This document shows, in pieces, positions 20,539 through 30,600 of a stretch of DNA of 64,000 nt (the first letter of the stretch is position 1; each line of letters begins with the position of its first letter). Source of the DNA: Lucinisca nassula. Taxonomy: Eukaryota > Mollusca > Bivalvia > Lucinida > Lucinidae. The position numbers were made by a program, and so were the translations under genes. A model generated the notes under the pieces. That model had not been told where the DNA came from and made no database searches. It saw only the letters and a program-made list of their open reading frames with translations. The stretch spans positions 95,901,221-95,965,220 of the forward strand of contig OY757021.1 in assembly GCA_963580285.1 (NCBI GenBank). The letters run 5' to 3'.

Positions 20539-21683
20539 CTGAAAATGGACACAATACCTGTTTTTTTTTTTTTTTTTTTTTCATAACACAACAGTGCTAG
20601 ACTGTTTTGTTGACACAAGAGATGTTTCTCAAAGAGAAGGATTAGAGTATTAGAGTGCGTTTACATACGTCCATCCTGGTGAATGAATGTCGTTTGTCAG
20701 CAGTAAAAGTTCTGATCTGTAGAGTCAAACTATGGTTTGATCAATCCATTTTTAGGACACGCTTGTCTTTGCCACAAACTGAACAATCTATTTTAGATGG
20801 TTGGCGCTACAGAACGGACGGTAACTCTGTCAATTCGACAAATGCAAGGCGGGCTTGAAAACTTTTGTGTGCAGACTGATGTGCGTCTTAACTAATGGGG
20901 GCATATACAGCTGCGTAGCCAGAACGAAAATAAAATAAGGCAAAAAGTCTAGAAAAAGTCACCGTTCCCTGGGCAGTGTCTTCTCTTGAAGGAAAAGATT
21001 TGCTCCCTTGGAGCAACAGATCTTTTCCTTTAAAAGTGGTCTCTGGTGATTTCTTATCTGCTGTATTTTTATGTTTACGCACATGCGTAATATGCGTGAT
21101 GATATTATTTTACAATTCAATACAAAATAGTTTATTTCGTATAAAACGCACAATGTTTATAACAAGTAATAACCATTCCAGAAAAATGTGGTTCTCGCCT
21201 CGCTCGTCCTCCAACGGAAGGTCATTTGGTTTATCTCGAGCTACAGTGGAATTTCGATGGCTCGAACACCGATGGCTCGTTTACCATGGCTGAGTCGAAC
21301 CCATTCCCAAGCCCCTAGGGAAATCCTCTATCTACGAAAGAGGCGGGGTAATTTAGGAGATTTTTGTCTTTTATATTTCAAATGTATACTGTGTCTACTC
21401 ATTAGAATCGCCTCAAATAGGCGATTCTAATGAGTATACACAGCATACATTTTCATTATAGAATACCGAAAAAGATGTACAAAAGTATCTCGTTATGCCT
21501 CCTGGCAGTAACCCTCAGTGGCTCGAACTACCCCTGTCTCGAACAGATTTGCGAGGTCCCTAAGGTGTTCGAGCCACCGAAGTTCGACTGTACTTTGGTT
21601 TTTTTTCAAAATTCAGAAAAACGATCGGCTTGAATTATACTTAAAAGGGTCGATACCTCATACAAAAAGGCAGAAGAAATTAC
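20539..21683 (-). other. Helicase intron 1
   Basis: GT...AG intron. It contains a T-run at about 20562-20582, a palindrome near 20985-21030 and a pogo-type MITE at 21244-21590. No other coding sequence recognised. Confidence 0.7.
21244..21590. mobile_element. Tc1/mariner (pogo-type) MITE with TA duplication
   Basis: Left CAGTGGAATTTCGATGGCTC, right (reverse complement) CAGTCGAACTTCGGTGGCTC, flanked by TA at 21242-21243 and 21591-21592. A central hairpin ACTCATTAGAATCGCC...GGCGATTCTAATGAGT lies at about 21398-21436. Confidence 0.85.
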
Positions 21684-22656
21684 CTGAAAACAATGTCTTC
21701 TTCACTATAGTCGTCACACCCCCTTGGAATTCGATCACTGGCCCGTCTGTCTCAAACCCAACCACTGTTCCTTTGAGTCCATTTACCAATTCATTTGATA
21801 AGTTTCTCAAAAGGATCACAGGCACTCCCCTCTTTAGCCACAAGACTGATGGTGCAGTGATTTTAGGAATATGTTTAATTTCTCCTGAATCTTTGGCCTT
21901 ATACTCAAACAATGCACCATCCCACTCCAAAACTTTCTTTCTGTTGTAGTTATCAACTAGAAAGTTATTTGCAAATAACTTAGTGCTGTCAGGTTCCTTT
22001 AAAGGCCTTTCTATTTCTTTCATGAAACTCAAAAGGTCTCCATCGACATTTCCAGAGGAAACATTTCTTATTACATGTATCAGCCGTAAGTCAGTTTGTC
22101 TTACGATTTCATTTAGCGTTACTATGTGCTTAATACTTTCTTTGTATGCCTGGCTTATAAAACAGAAATCACCATCATCGCCGTACAGCGCATTTGGCAC
22201 AGGGGGCAACTGCAGAAAGTCTCCGGACACAATAACCTGAATTCCCCCAAATCTTCTGTCATTGTTTTTCAGTTTTCTACATATTTCTTCAAGTTGATTG
22301 AAGTTTTTGGCCGAAAACATAGAAATCTCATCAATTATCAATGTATCTGTTTCTTTGATTCGTAAGGCTGCTTTTTTGAAGTGGGGTGAGAATTGCAAAA
22401 GTTCTGTTAACTCTGAAGTTGTGTTCCTGCCATCTTCGATGCCTGCCCATTTATGAATGGTCATTGCTCCAACTGATTTTGGAAAATTGGTGCATGCAAT
22501 GCCTGTCGTTGATGTTAGATAAACTTTTCTAGAAGTTCTTAGGCTCCTAGCAATTTCAGTTATCACAAACGACTTTCCTGACCCTGCTGCTCCATTTATT
22601 AGGAGGTTGTGCCCTTCAAGAGCAAGTTTTAGGGCTATATTCTGTTTTTCGTTCAT
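21684..22656 (-). CDS. PIF1-type helicase, exon 1 (N-terminal and core)
   Basis: ATP-dependent 5'-3' DNA helicase of the PIF1 family. Counted from the ATG at 22656: Walker A GAAGSGKS (22-29), motif Ia TSTTGIAC (48-55), TIHKW (66-70), Walker B IIDEISM (107-113) and motif III GDFLQLPP (145-152). Exon 1 gives 324 codons plus one base and ends at donor TTTTCAG|GTAATT (21684). It joins exons 2 and 3 in phase for 439 residues, a compact PIF1 catalytic core without long extensions. The frame is unbroken, unlike the transposase. No HUH/Rep domain is linked, so it is not a Helitron protein. An AG acceptor-like site just before the ATG leaves room for an upstream exon. In this element it could assist replication or repair of a long excised molecule (inference). 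Confidence 0.9.
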
Positions 22657-22709
22657 AGCTGGTAGATGGGTATGATCCTATATTGATCGAAAACATATGT
22701 CGAAAAATT

Positions 22710-23384
22710 GTTAATTCACGTACCTTGGACCCTAATTTCTGCTTGACACTAGCACAACATTTAAAAAAAAAGTCTGGTAATCACCCATCACCCCACAGGT
22801 AGCTTTGTTTGTTTGTAATGTCCCCGTCAACATTATAAAGGTCATTTTGGAGACGTTGCTTCCAATTGTATGAGACTTTTACCAGACATTGAGATAAAAT
22901 GACATCTCAAGCCATGTCGCCTATTGAAACCAATAGGATTTATAAGCATGGACGGTTCGACTCGCACCTCTTTGTCTGGGCAGGCTTAGATCCTTTAAGC
23001 GGTTTACCAGTACTCGTGTGCAGTCAGATTCAGCTCTGCGTGGAAGCATTATGCAGCCCAATTATTTCTTCAAGCCCCAAAGGGCCGGGCTGCCCCACAG
23101 GTAGATAGGGAATATGGTATATTATTTCACTTTTTAGGTTATGTATGACAAAAGCCCTGATCAGACGCCGAGTTATGTGAAGTCTGATATATGTATCCAC
23201 CGTTTGCAAAGGCCTTTACAAATGGCGAACACCAGATCAGACCCCTCCTCTGATCAAGACCTACAGTCTTTGTCATACATACATCAATATATAAAACGCA
23301 TGAAATATAAGTTTTATAAGAAGATAAGGTGTCCCAATAATTGAATAAGCGGTAATAGCCCAAGGTACGTGGCTTACACCTGTG
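22710..23384. mobile_element. P-type non-autonomous element with nested SINE-2
   Basis: Right end CCAAGGTACGTGGCTTACAC then CTGTG (to 23384). The left end, TTAATTCACGTACCTTGGAC, has lost the outer CACAGG. The ends resemble the 4147-4252 MITE. An inner inverted repeat (TATGACAAAAG...CTTTGTCATA) spans about 23142-23276. Confidence 0.55.
22803..23092 (-). mobile_element. SINE-2 copy with 12-bp target duplication
   Basis: Flanked by CCCCACAGGTAG at 22791-22802 and 23093-23104. The tail (TTTGTTTGTTTG on this strand) is at the left. Confidence 0.9.
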
Positions 23385-23489
23385 TTTATTCAACCCTACC
23401 AACACTTCTGGGTCAACTGTCTCCGAGTTTAGGCTGGAAATATTTCATGGACAAAGATATGGACCGTTTATTTTAATGCTGAAGTTCCC

Positions 23490-24407
23490 GTCCTGCAAGA
23501 AGTGTACGCAAACTGGTCAGATGCCACGTCCTTTGTTTGGCGGCCTTGACTGTTTGCCAAATCCAAGACATGTGTCCATTCAAGATTCCATACATGTATA
23601 ACCTACATAAACAAAACTCTATTAACAACAAAACCATATAAGAACATTGGGTATATTCTCTATGTATCAGCCGTAACCGAAGATGCAGTTCACAATAATA
23701 AAGGCGTGCCCCAAGGATCAGTACTGGGTCCATGTATTTTCCTCATGTTTATAATTAAGGCGTAACTATACCGAATTTAGTGACACAGAGGCCTTTCTGA
23801 TATTTAATCTTCATCAGTGTGTCTCAACCCCAAAGTTTTGAAACCGAAACGGATGATGGACAAGACCCGGCAAACACAGCACATTCCCCCTCCGAGCACA
23901 CACCGACCGACGTAGCCTATGAGACAGGTCAGCTGGAGGCATCAGTCAAAATGAATGACATGCTAAAAGCACTATCAGGCTTTTGGCTGATGATACATGT
24001 ACCATTATGTATCTTACTATCTCAAACCAAACAGACTGTCAAACATTGTAGGCTGACCTCACCAAACTGGAATCTTGGAAAAATGAATGGCTCATGGCCT
24101 ACAACCCAGACAAATGTGAGGTCATCCGAATAGCCAAAAAACACTCTAACGTTTATTAAAAGAAATATTCAAACTTACAACAGACGTATCAAAGAAACAG
24201 CATATAAAACCTATGTCCGACCCTTGCTGGAGTATTCATCCTCAGTCTGGAGCCCTTGGCAAAAGACATACATATATCCAGAACAGAGCAGTCAGATATA
24301 TATTCAATGACTATGCTTACACTAGTATCTCAACTATGCTAACCGAAATAAAACTCCCTACTCTAGAAGCACACAGACACATAGCCACTCTGGTTATGCT
24401 CCACAAA
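23490..24407 (+). pseudogene. LINE remnant (RT and C-terminal part)
   Basis: Broken frames give NNKGVPQGSVLGPCIFLMFI (RT motif, about 23700-23760), then LTKLESWKNEWLMAYNPDKC and KTYVRPLLEYSSSVWSP and NRAVRYIFNDYAYTS, the ordered hallmarks of an RT thumb/C-terminal region in jockey/CR1-like LINEs. Many stops and shifts. Sequence between the RT motif and the thumb is disrupted at about 23755-23960. Confidence 0.75.
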
Positions 24408-24640
24408 GTAGAAGTAAAACAAAGATCAGGAATCGATACAATTAACTTACTCCACCCATCAAAGACACCAAAGGGAAAGAAACACAAACACCAAGCGACC
24501 AGACCATAATGGAAACCTAAACAAAGGAAGGCCATAAGGACAGTCACTTTCCCACAAAATGGCCATATGGCCATCCAAAACAAAAAGACACAAGCGACAC
24601 ACACAGCAAGCAACAAACAACAACATAAATAAATCACCAC
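24408..24640 (-). mobile_element. PLE 3'-UTR fragment
   Basis: Starts at the PLE 3' terminus (AGAAGTAAAACAAAGATCAG on plus) and is 5'-truncated at the AATAAATCACCACAG point. Confidence 0.75.
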
Positions 24641-24892
24641 AGGGGATCTAAGCCTGTCCAGGCAACGCGGTGCGAGGCCGCCCAATGAAACCAATAGGGT
24701 TTATAAGCATGGATGGTCCGTCCATGCTTATAAACCCTATTGGTTTCATTAGGCGGCAGAGCTTGAGATGCCATTTCTCTCAATGTCGGGTAAAAGTCCC
24801 ACAAAATTGGAAGCAACGTCTCCAAAATGACCTTTACAGTGTTGGTGGGGACGTTAAATCTCAAATCAAACAAACAAACAAACAAAATCAAA
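24641..24892 (+). mobile_element. SINE-2, rearranged
   Basis: Body and 3' end present, with an internal inverted duplication around AAGCATGGATGGTCC / GGTCCGTCCATGCTT at about 24700-24730. Confidence 0.7.
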
Positions 24893-24967
24893 TTGGCAAA
24901 CATTCGTCCTTGACATTAGGAATCTGGTAAGAAGATGACTTGTTTGTTGTATTCGTTATCTGGACGG

Positions 24968-25226
24968 TCACCAATAACAATTCAGATTCAGATTCTGGGC
25001 AATTTCGGCCAAATCGGTCTCGACTTAGTCATCGCCCCGTGGTCGTCGTCTTTTTACTGTTATGTAAAATACCTTTCATTTTCATTCAATCGAATTAATG
25101 AGGCATTTTAAATAGACTTAAGATATTTTAAATAATACATATATACACTATTATATTCGAACACGAAGCCAAAGCTTTACATGTAGTTTCATAGTGAATC
25201 TGAATCTGAATTGTTACTGATACCGT
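24968..25226. repeat. Inverted repeat near right TIR
   Basis: AATAACAATTCAGATTCAGA at left is mirrored by TCTGAATCTGAATTGTTACT at about 25197-25222. Confidence 0.7.
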
Positions 25227-25306
25227 ACGCGTCCGGCATTTAATTGTGCTGGGATTCTTACTATTTCTGCCAGCCAATAAAAACACACGTATCAAAAGCT
25301 CTGATA

Positions 25307-25854
25307 ATGGCCGATTTCGGGAAGTTTTTTTAGCTGTCAAAAACTTTTCAAGCATACGAGCGTTTCTGTCGTGAGTTGAACGAAGTAAGTAACCTATTTC
25401 GATGCTAAAAGATTTAGTTTAACTGCAACATGTATGTTTTTGCCCGTTGCATTTGTGACAATGTTGTTTTAGTGATGAGACATGCGTGTATCGAAATGTG
25501 TCGCATTGTTTCCGAGTAAGCGAAAGTACCGAAATCGATGTTTACTGTGGAAAAACGGTTTGGGCTAGGGGGGTCGTTAATACCTCTTTTGAAAGCTTAG
25601 CCAGCCTGCTTCATGTTGGAGATTGGTTTATATGGTACCTATGCTTATTTTGAAAATAAGAACTGGCCAAATCTGGTAGGGGTAGTTATTTTGATTTTAA
25701 GTGAGCCACCTTGTCTCTATTCTATACTAGGGGTGTGGGTGGGTTGTCAGATTTTTTTTTTTTTTTTTAAGATTTATGGATGTTTTGAAAAAAAAAAATA
25801 ACGTGTTAAAAAAAAAATATATATAGGGTCACAGGTACGTTACTAACACCTGTG
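25307..25854 (-). repeat. Right terminal inverted repeat of the giant element
   Basis: 548 bp, reverse complement of 1345-1895 with only a few visible substitutions (for example one near 25737) and homopolymer length changes. Ends CTAACACCTGTG at 25854. Confidence 0.95.
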
Positions 25855-25862
25855 TTTCGGTA
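25855..25862. repeat. 8-bp target-site duplication, right copy (TTTCGGTA)
   Basis: Identical to 1337-1344. Confidence 0.95.
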
Positions 25863-26100
25863 TTATGAAAATAAGCAGGAATGGAAGAAAGCACCGAGCT
25901 CTCACGAAAAATACTGGGCAAATCTATAAAATCCATACCCTTATTAATGAAGGATGTTTTGAAGAAATGGCGTTTATGATTAATTTCAGAATCAATGTAA
26001 GGACGGAGAGTATGCTGAGTATAGCCTCTAGTTAAGATAACGCCGTGAAATAAAAAGCGTATGACCACACGTGTAATAACACTTTGGTGGGATTAAATAA
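25855..26100 (-). pseudogene. Penelope-like element ORF, N-terminal part (copy 1, other side of the insertion)
   Basis: Minus-strand frame with GVILTRGYTQHTLRPYIDSE, GMDFIDLPSIFR and IPAYFHNTE, reaching the giant element within a Thr codon. The next PLE residues (PIICYKYNKP) are found at 1336 and below. Hence one PLE ORF was cut by the insertion. Confidence 0.85.
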
Positions 26101-26846
26101 CGTCATGACGCCGTCCATGTCAACAATGGATTTTTTTTTTGTGGAAAAAAAATTATAAGATTTAAAGGCGATAAAATCCAATTTAATGTGGTCATATGAT
26201 AAACAGAAACTGTAAGATCCTCTGTTTCGTATATTTAGAGGTGTTCAGTGGGATTAAAGGGTGGTAACTCGGGTTTGCTCGTGGAAAATAACGTTGAATG
26301 CCACTTTGTCAAATGATTCACTAGCAATGTGTATTCAAATAATGTTCGCAGTTGCTAACCTTATCAGGCGTCGCGTGCAATCATTACGTTACGTCGGCGC
26401 TAAAAGTGACGTGATCATTTTCTTGATGACGTGCGAACGTGCAGTAATTTGTAACCCAATTTATTTATGTAAAGCTAAATGACATCGACTAAACATATAT
26501 GTTACTCTTCGCTGATATATCCAATTCACAAACAGGGAAAATTCAAAACCCTGTATCTTCACTGTTTGCAGTGACAATATCGACAACCATTTCACTGAGA
26601 ATTCTCTATATCTCATTGTAAACCATGTAAGTAAGAAATGAGTGCATTATTTTGTTCTTCTGTATGTTTATATTATCTCTTGTACACCTGACTTGCAATT
26701 TTCCAAGAATAAACGATGGGTACAACACAAGTGACACCTGTTTCATCGTTAACAAAACCTTTTGTCACTCCTCTAAAGGGCAATGCCTAAAATGTACGTA
26801 AGTGTATATTTTGGCAACCACGTCAGATGCGTAGACAAATTTATGT
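26101..26846. other. No gene recognised
   Basis: AT-rich sequence, possibly the PLE 5' region at its left end. No supported frame or repeat. Confidence 0.35.
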
Positions 26847-27125
26847 CATCACGAAAACAAGCCTATATAATTTTGATCCCCTTGAACACCACTTTTATTT
26901 AGTAAAACTGGGATTTAGAGGGGTAAACCTTATTTTTCTTTTTTCTGCTCTAAAATATAGATTGTGGGTATTCGTTAGAACCGCCTCGATGAGGCTGTTC
27001 TGACGAGTACCGCAATCTATATTTTGAGTAGAAATAAGAAAAATATCACAATTTTTCATCTTAAAATGTTCCTTATTTCGGCGGTAAAGTTTACAATGTA
27101 TTTCTATAGGCGTTTTTTCATAATG
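26847..27125. mobile_element. MITE-1 family copy
   Basis: CATCACGAAAACAAGCC ... ATAGGCGTTTTTTCATAATG, with hairpin GTTAGAACCGCCTCGATGAG at about 26975-27015. Confidence 0.8.
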
Positions 27126-27248
27126 CCTACTTCGAAACCCAGGCCCAGAGGTGACAATTTCCACGGGCAATAAAAGCTACCAGTTTAAGTCAATTTTCTA
27201 CAGGGGGGCGGTAACAACATCTTTTTGACAACCGACTAGCCGATATTA

Positions 27249-27458
27249 ACCCTTATCTTGCTGTTCACGACAACCCCTCTCTTTTCAAACAGTGTAGATC
27301 CAGATCAGATGGCGTCTGAAGAAGCCATCTGAGCAGGATCTACACTGTTTGGCATTCAGTTTATGAATTTGTACCAATAAATTACATCAAGTAATTTGAT
27401 TGGTTGGTAGACAGAAGTGGGTGTGGCTTAAATGAATATTCAGCAAGATAAGGGTAAA
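27249..27458. mobile_element. MITE with ACCCTTATCTTGCTG ends
   Basis: Left ACCCTTATCTTGCTG, right CAGCAAGATAAGGGTAA. An internal hairpin AACAGTGTAGATCC...GGATCTACACTGTT lies at about 27289-27352. Confidence 0.75.
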
Positions 27459-27631
27459 ACAGAACAATAGGACCGTAAAAATTGCCTTTGGATTCAAAGG
27501 TGAAATTATCCATAACAGCAGGAAGCATGAACATTCTGTTTTCACAATTATTTGTCACAAAGTTTCCATATGTTTAATGTTCTATAACCTCCAGAGTATA
27601 AAAAAACAACAAAAGAAGGACTAGAATTTAA

Positions 27632-27790
27632 CATCACGAAAACACGCCTAGATAATTTTGATCCCCTTGAACCCCACTTTTATATAGTAAAACTGGGGTT
27701 TACAGGGGTAAACCTTATTTTTAATATCACAATTTTTCTTCTAAAATTTTCGTTTTTAGGCGGGTATTTGTATAGGAGTGTTTTCGTATT
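27632..27790. mobile_element. MITE-1 copy lacking the central hairpin
   Basis: CATCACGAAAACACGCCTAG at left and AGGAGTGTTTTCGTATT at right; an internal deletion removed the hairpin. Confidence 0.7.
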
Positions 27791-27837
27791 GAGCACAAAG
27801 TTTAATACCTGTTTGTTTGTTTCGAATGTTGAAACCA

Positions 27838-28890
27838 GAAATAGAAGCGCAGGCAATAATCAGGAATCGATACAATTAACTCCCATCAGAGACACCAAAG
27901 GGAAAGAAACACAAACATGAAATGACTAGACCCCAATGGAAACATCAATGGTGGAAAAAGGACAGTTTCTTTCCCACAGAATAGCTAATGGGTTATCCAA
28001 ATAAAAAAAAATAAACTAAGGATACACACACTCAAAGGCAAGCATAACAAAAATAAACCGCCACAGAAGAACCTCCTTGGAACGGTCAGTGAAACAAATT
28101 CCACTTGCGGGCTTAAATCGATTTTACGCGTCCGCAATACTCGCCCTTACTTCCGTCGCGATTTAGACAAATAGTTTGTTCAGTCCGCATGACGGCATCT
28201 TAACTACCCAGAACACAAATTGTAAACACCCACAGAGATGAGACAACGGTGAAGACTCGACAGCAAGAAACCACTGAAATGCTGGAGCAAAAGAAAACCA
28301 ACTGTTTGAATTCGATGGGCCCTACTAGAGCATCAGGCACCATCCAACATTAGATAAAATTATATTTTCTTTTATTCCCAGCAAGCCTTTACACTGGAAT
28401 CGTCATAGAATCTGAGGCCTCCCCCATCGGCGTACAATTAAAGAGGGAAGATTAGATGTCAACTGTGATTAGGTTAACTGCCATGCATGCAGTCTGTCGT
28501 GTAACATTTATGTTGTATCCAATCTTTTTATGTCGAAGAATGATTTTACAAAATTATAAACTAGGTCACCATAAAATTTGAGTTCCGATAGACCTTTTTG
28601 CAGAAGAGACTTAAGTCCAAGATTGAATTTTGAAATTAAATCGGAATGACGTCTATTAAATTTTGTTTAGGCATAATGTGTAGTTTAAGATACCGATAAC
28701 CCTGATTAAGAAGTTTAGCAGTAAACAATTTATTACAAGTGTTGAGGTCAGTTACATGACACTGGCAAATCGAATTAATTGCGAAATATAAACGCAATAG
28801 GATGCCGCAAGGGGAACATTACCATCCAAGAAAGGAAAATTTACAATCCGATCGAAATCATCGCGTTTATCATAAGTTTTGCAAGAAACA
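27838..28890 (-). pseudogene. PLE fragment: RT C-terminal region plus 3' UTR
   Basis: Read from 28890 downward: DFDRIVNFPFLDGNVPLAAS, then YISQLIRFAS, then a block with SLLQ/LSE-like remnants and GYN-type residues, then the 3' UTR to the terminus GGCAATAATCAGGAATCGAT. The frame is broken in several places. It ties the repeated 3' UTR to a PLE coding end. Confidence 0.75.
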
Positions 28891-30600
28891 AAATAGAAGT
28901 GAGGCAATGATCAGGAATCGATACAATTAACACACAGCTCTCATCAGAGAGGAAAAGGTGCACATAAATAAAACAACTAGAACCTAATGGAAACATCAAA
29001 AGCGGAAAGCCAAAAGGACAGTAACTTTCCCAAAAATGGCCAATTGGCTATCCAAAACAAAACAATACAAGCGATACACACACCCAAAGACAAACCATAA
29101 CAAAAATAAACCGCGACAGAAGAACCGCCTTGGAACGGTCAGTGAAACGAATTCCACTATGTGTGTGGGGGGGGGGGGGCTTAAATCGATTTTACGTGGC
29201 CACAACCCTCGCCCTTATTTCCGTCGCGGTTTAGACAAACAACCCGTTCAGTCCGCACGAAGGCCCCCTACCCACCAGCGCAAAAGCCATCTACAAACGA
29301 TAGATGTAAATCCAAGGTATCAGAAGAATTTGCTGTATTTAACTGAAGTTCTGGGGGATAAATGTGAATGATCAAACCATCGAAATAGTCATTGTCAATA
29401 TTTAATAAATCATCCAAATATCTAGAAGTCGGGCTAAAAGGTCTTAATGATTGCAGATTGGTTTTCAACGGAAAGTGACATCATGCAGTCTCTTTCTTAA
29501 CAAAATAAAAACAGATCAGCAACAAAGGGTGCGCAATTCGTTCCCTCCGGAATACCCACAATCTGTCTAAATAGCTTAGTACCAAATCTTTTCTACATTG
29601 CAGGCAAGATAGAGGGAATCTTTCCTACGAAATGTCGATCAATTAAGTCATTTAGTTTTTCTTTTATAAGATTATGAGGCAGTGTAGTGTAAAGGACGGA
29701 AAAAATCATAAGTAGATAGACTTGAAGCACGAAGACGTCTGGATTTCAAATTATTTAAAATTTCATTAGAATTTTCACAGACGTAAACAGATTTCTCCCC
29801 GATCTTTCAAAGACGTTGACGCAATATTTGATCACATGTTTTTTGATTGCAGTAAAAATGAAGTAGTTGTGGAACAAGAGCATTAGAATTTCTTATAGAC
29901 CAAAACAGATTTCTACCTGGTCTTTCGAAGACTTTGTCGCAATATTTTATCACATGTTTTTTGATGGCAGTAAAACATGAAGTTAATAATTTGGAGAGTT
30001 CAGTGGTGGTACAAGAGCTTGAATTTGCAATAAATCGTGCTTTGTATGGTCTTTTATGAAGTTTAGGTAACCAATATAACGTAGGAAGCTTGTCTCGGCC
30101 TTCTGTAACACAGACAGCAAACTTGCTTTCTGAATGACAAATGTGGCCATCAACTAAAGCCCTCTCTTCAGCCATAGGCTGCAGTTCATACATGTAGGTC
30201 TTAGTACCACCAAGCTCTTTCTGAAGAGTTTTAACACAGTGAAGTCGTCAAACAAGGAACACATTGTTAACGCCCTTGTTTCCTGGAGCCAAATTAAACT
30301 TCTTATGAAATTCTTGAATACCTAGTTTACTGATGAGGCCTAATTGGCCGAAACTAGCTAGTCTGGCCAAGAAAACCTGTACACACCATATTGTCTAGTT
30401 CTAGGGTGTATTCTTGCTTCCAAAAGATAACCCTTTCTAGAACATATTTAAGGTGACGTAAAGACGTCTTAGGTTTAGAAGGTAATAAGTTCGTATTTTG
30501 AGAATAGAAAGAAATGCGTTTGTTCACTAATTTCAGAATGCCAAGTTTCCATTCTTTGAGGGCTTTATGCTCAACTAAATAGAAGTGAAGGCAATCGTCA
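28891..30600 (-). pseudogene. PLE copy 2 with internal deletion
   Basis: The 3' UTR (28891-29275) is joined directly to RT core at about 29280. Going upstream: RYLDDLLNIDNDYFDGLI (catalytic LDD, about 29370-29425), an RT motif around 29510-29570, LPTLYWLPKLHKRPYKARFI (about 30035-30090), and the upstream KALKEWKLGILKLVNKRISF block (30510-30570). A duplication of the WSI-R segment lies near 29800-29930, and a 118-bp insert with a hammerhead motif at 30330-30447. Confidence 0.8.
30330..30368 (+). ncRNA. Hammerhead ribozyme motif
   Basis: CTGATGA (30330-30336), stem II GGCC/GGCC with TAATT loop (30337-30349), GAAA (30350-30353), CTA-GC-TAG minimal stem III (30354-30361), then TC with predicted cleavage after C30363. 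All core positions match the consensus, including the GUC triplet. The 5' strand of stem I is missing because the insert begins exactly at CTGATGA; TGGCC (30364-30368) would be the other strand. Strand is opposite to the host PLE ORF. Short-stem-III hammerheads are known in PLEs and retrozymes. Confidence 0.7.

Larger units (their letters stand above)
1345..25854. mobile_element. Giant P-superfamily DNA transposon with PHD/SAP protein, transposase and PIF1 helicase
   Basis: 24,510-bp element bounded by TIRs of about 550 bp (1345-1895 and 25307-25854) and a perfect 8-bp TSD. Termini are CACAGGTGTTAG...CTAACACCTGTG. It holds a minus-strand PHD/SAP gene, a divergent plus-strand P/THAP9-like transposase and a minus-strand three-exon PIF1 helicase. 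Later insertions inside it include MITEs, at least three SINE families, PLE 3' fragments, a LINE remnant and a 3.2-kb tandem-repeat element in a helicase intron. The TIRs differ mainly in homopolymer lengths plus a few substitutions, so insertion looks fairly recent. The helicase frame is intact and the transposase is not. P superfamily is supported by TSD length, the CA/TG ends and the transposase. Whether the helicase is functional cargo or a passenger is inference. Confidence 0.9.

Noticed and set aside
15540..22656. PIF1 helicase as part of a Helitron
   Set aside because: No Rep/HUH domain, no TC...CTRR termini with hairpin, and the gene lies within the TIR-bounded unit with an 8-bp TSD.
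1345..25854. Polinton/Maverick or virus-like giant element
   Set aside because: No protein-primed DNA polymerase, retroviral-type integrase, packaging ATPase or capsid gene seen; TSD is 8 bp, not 6 bp.
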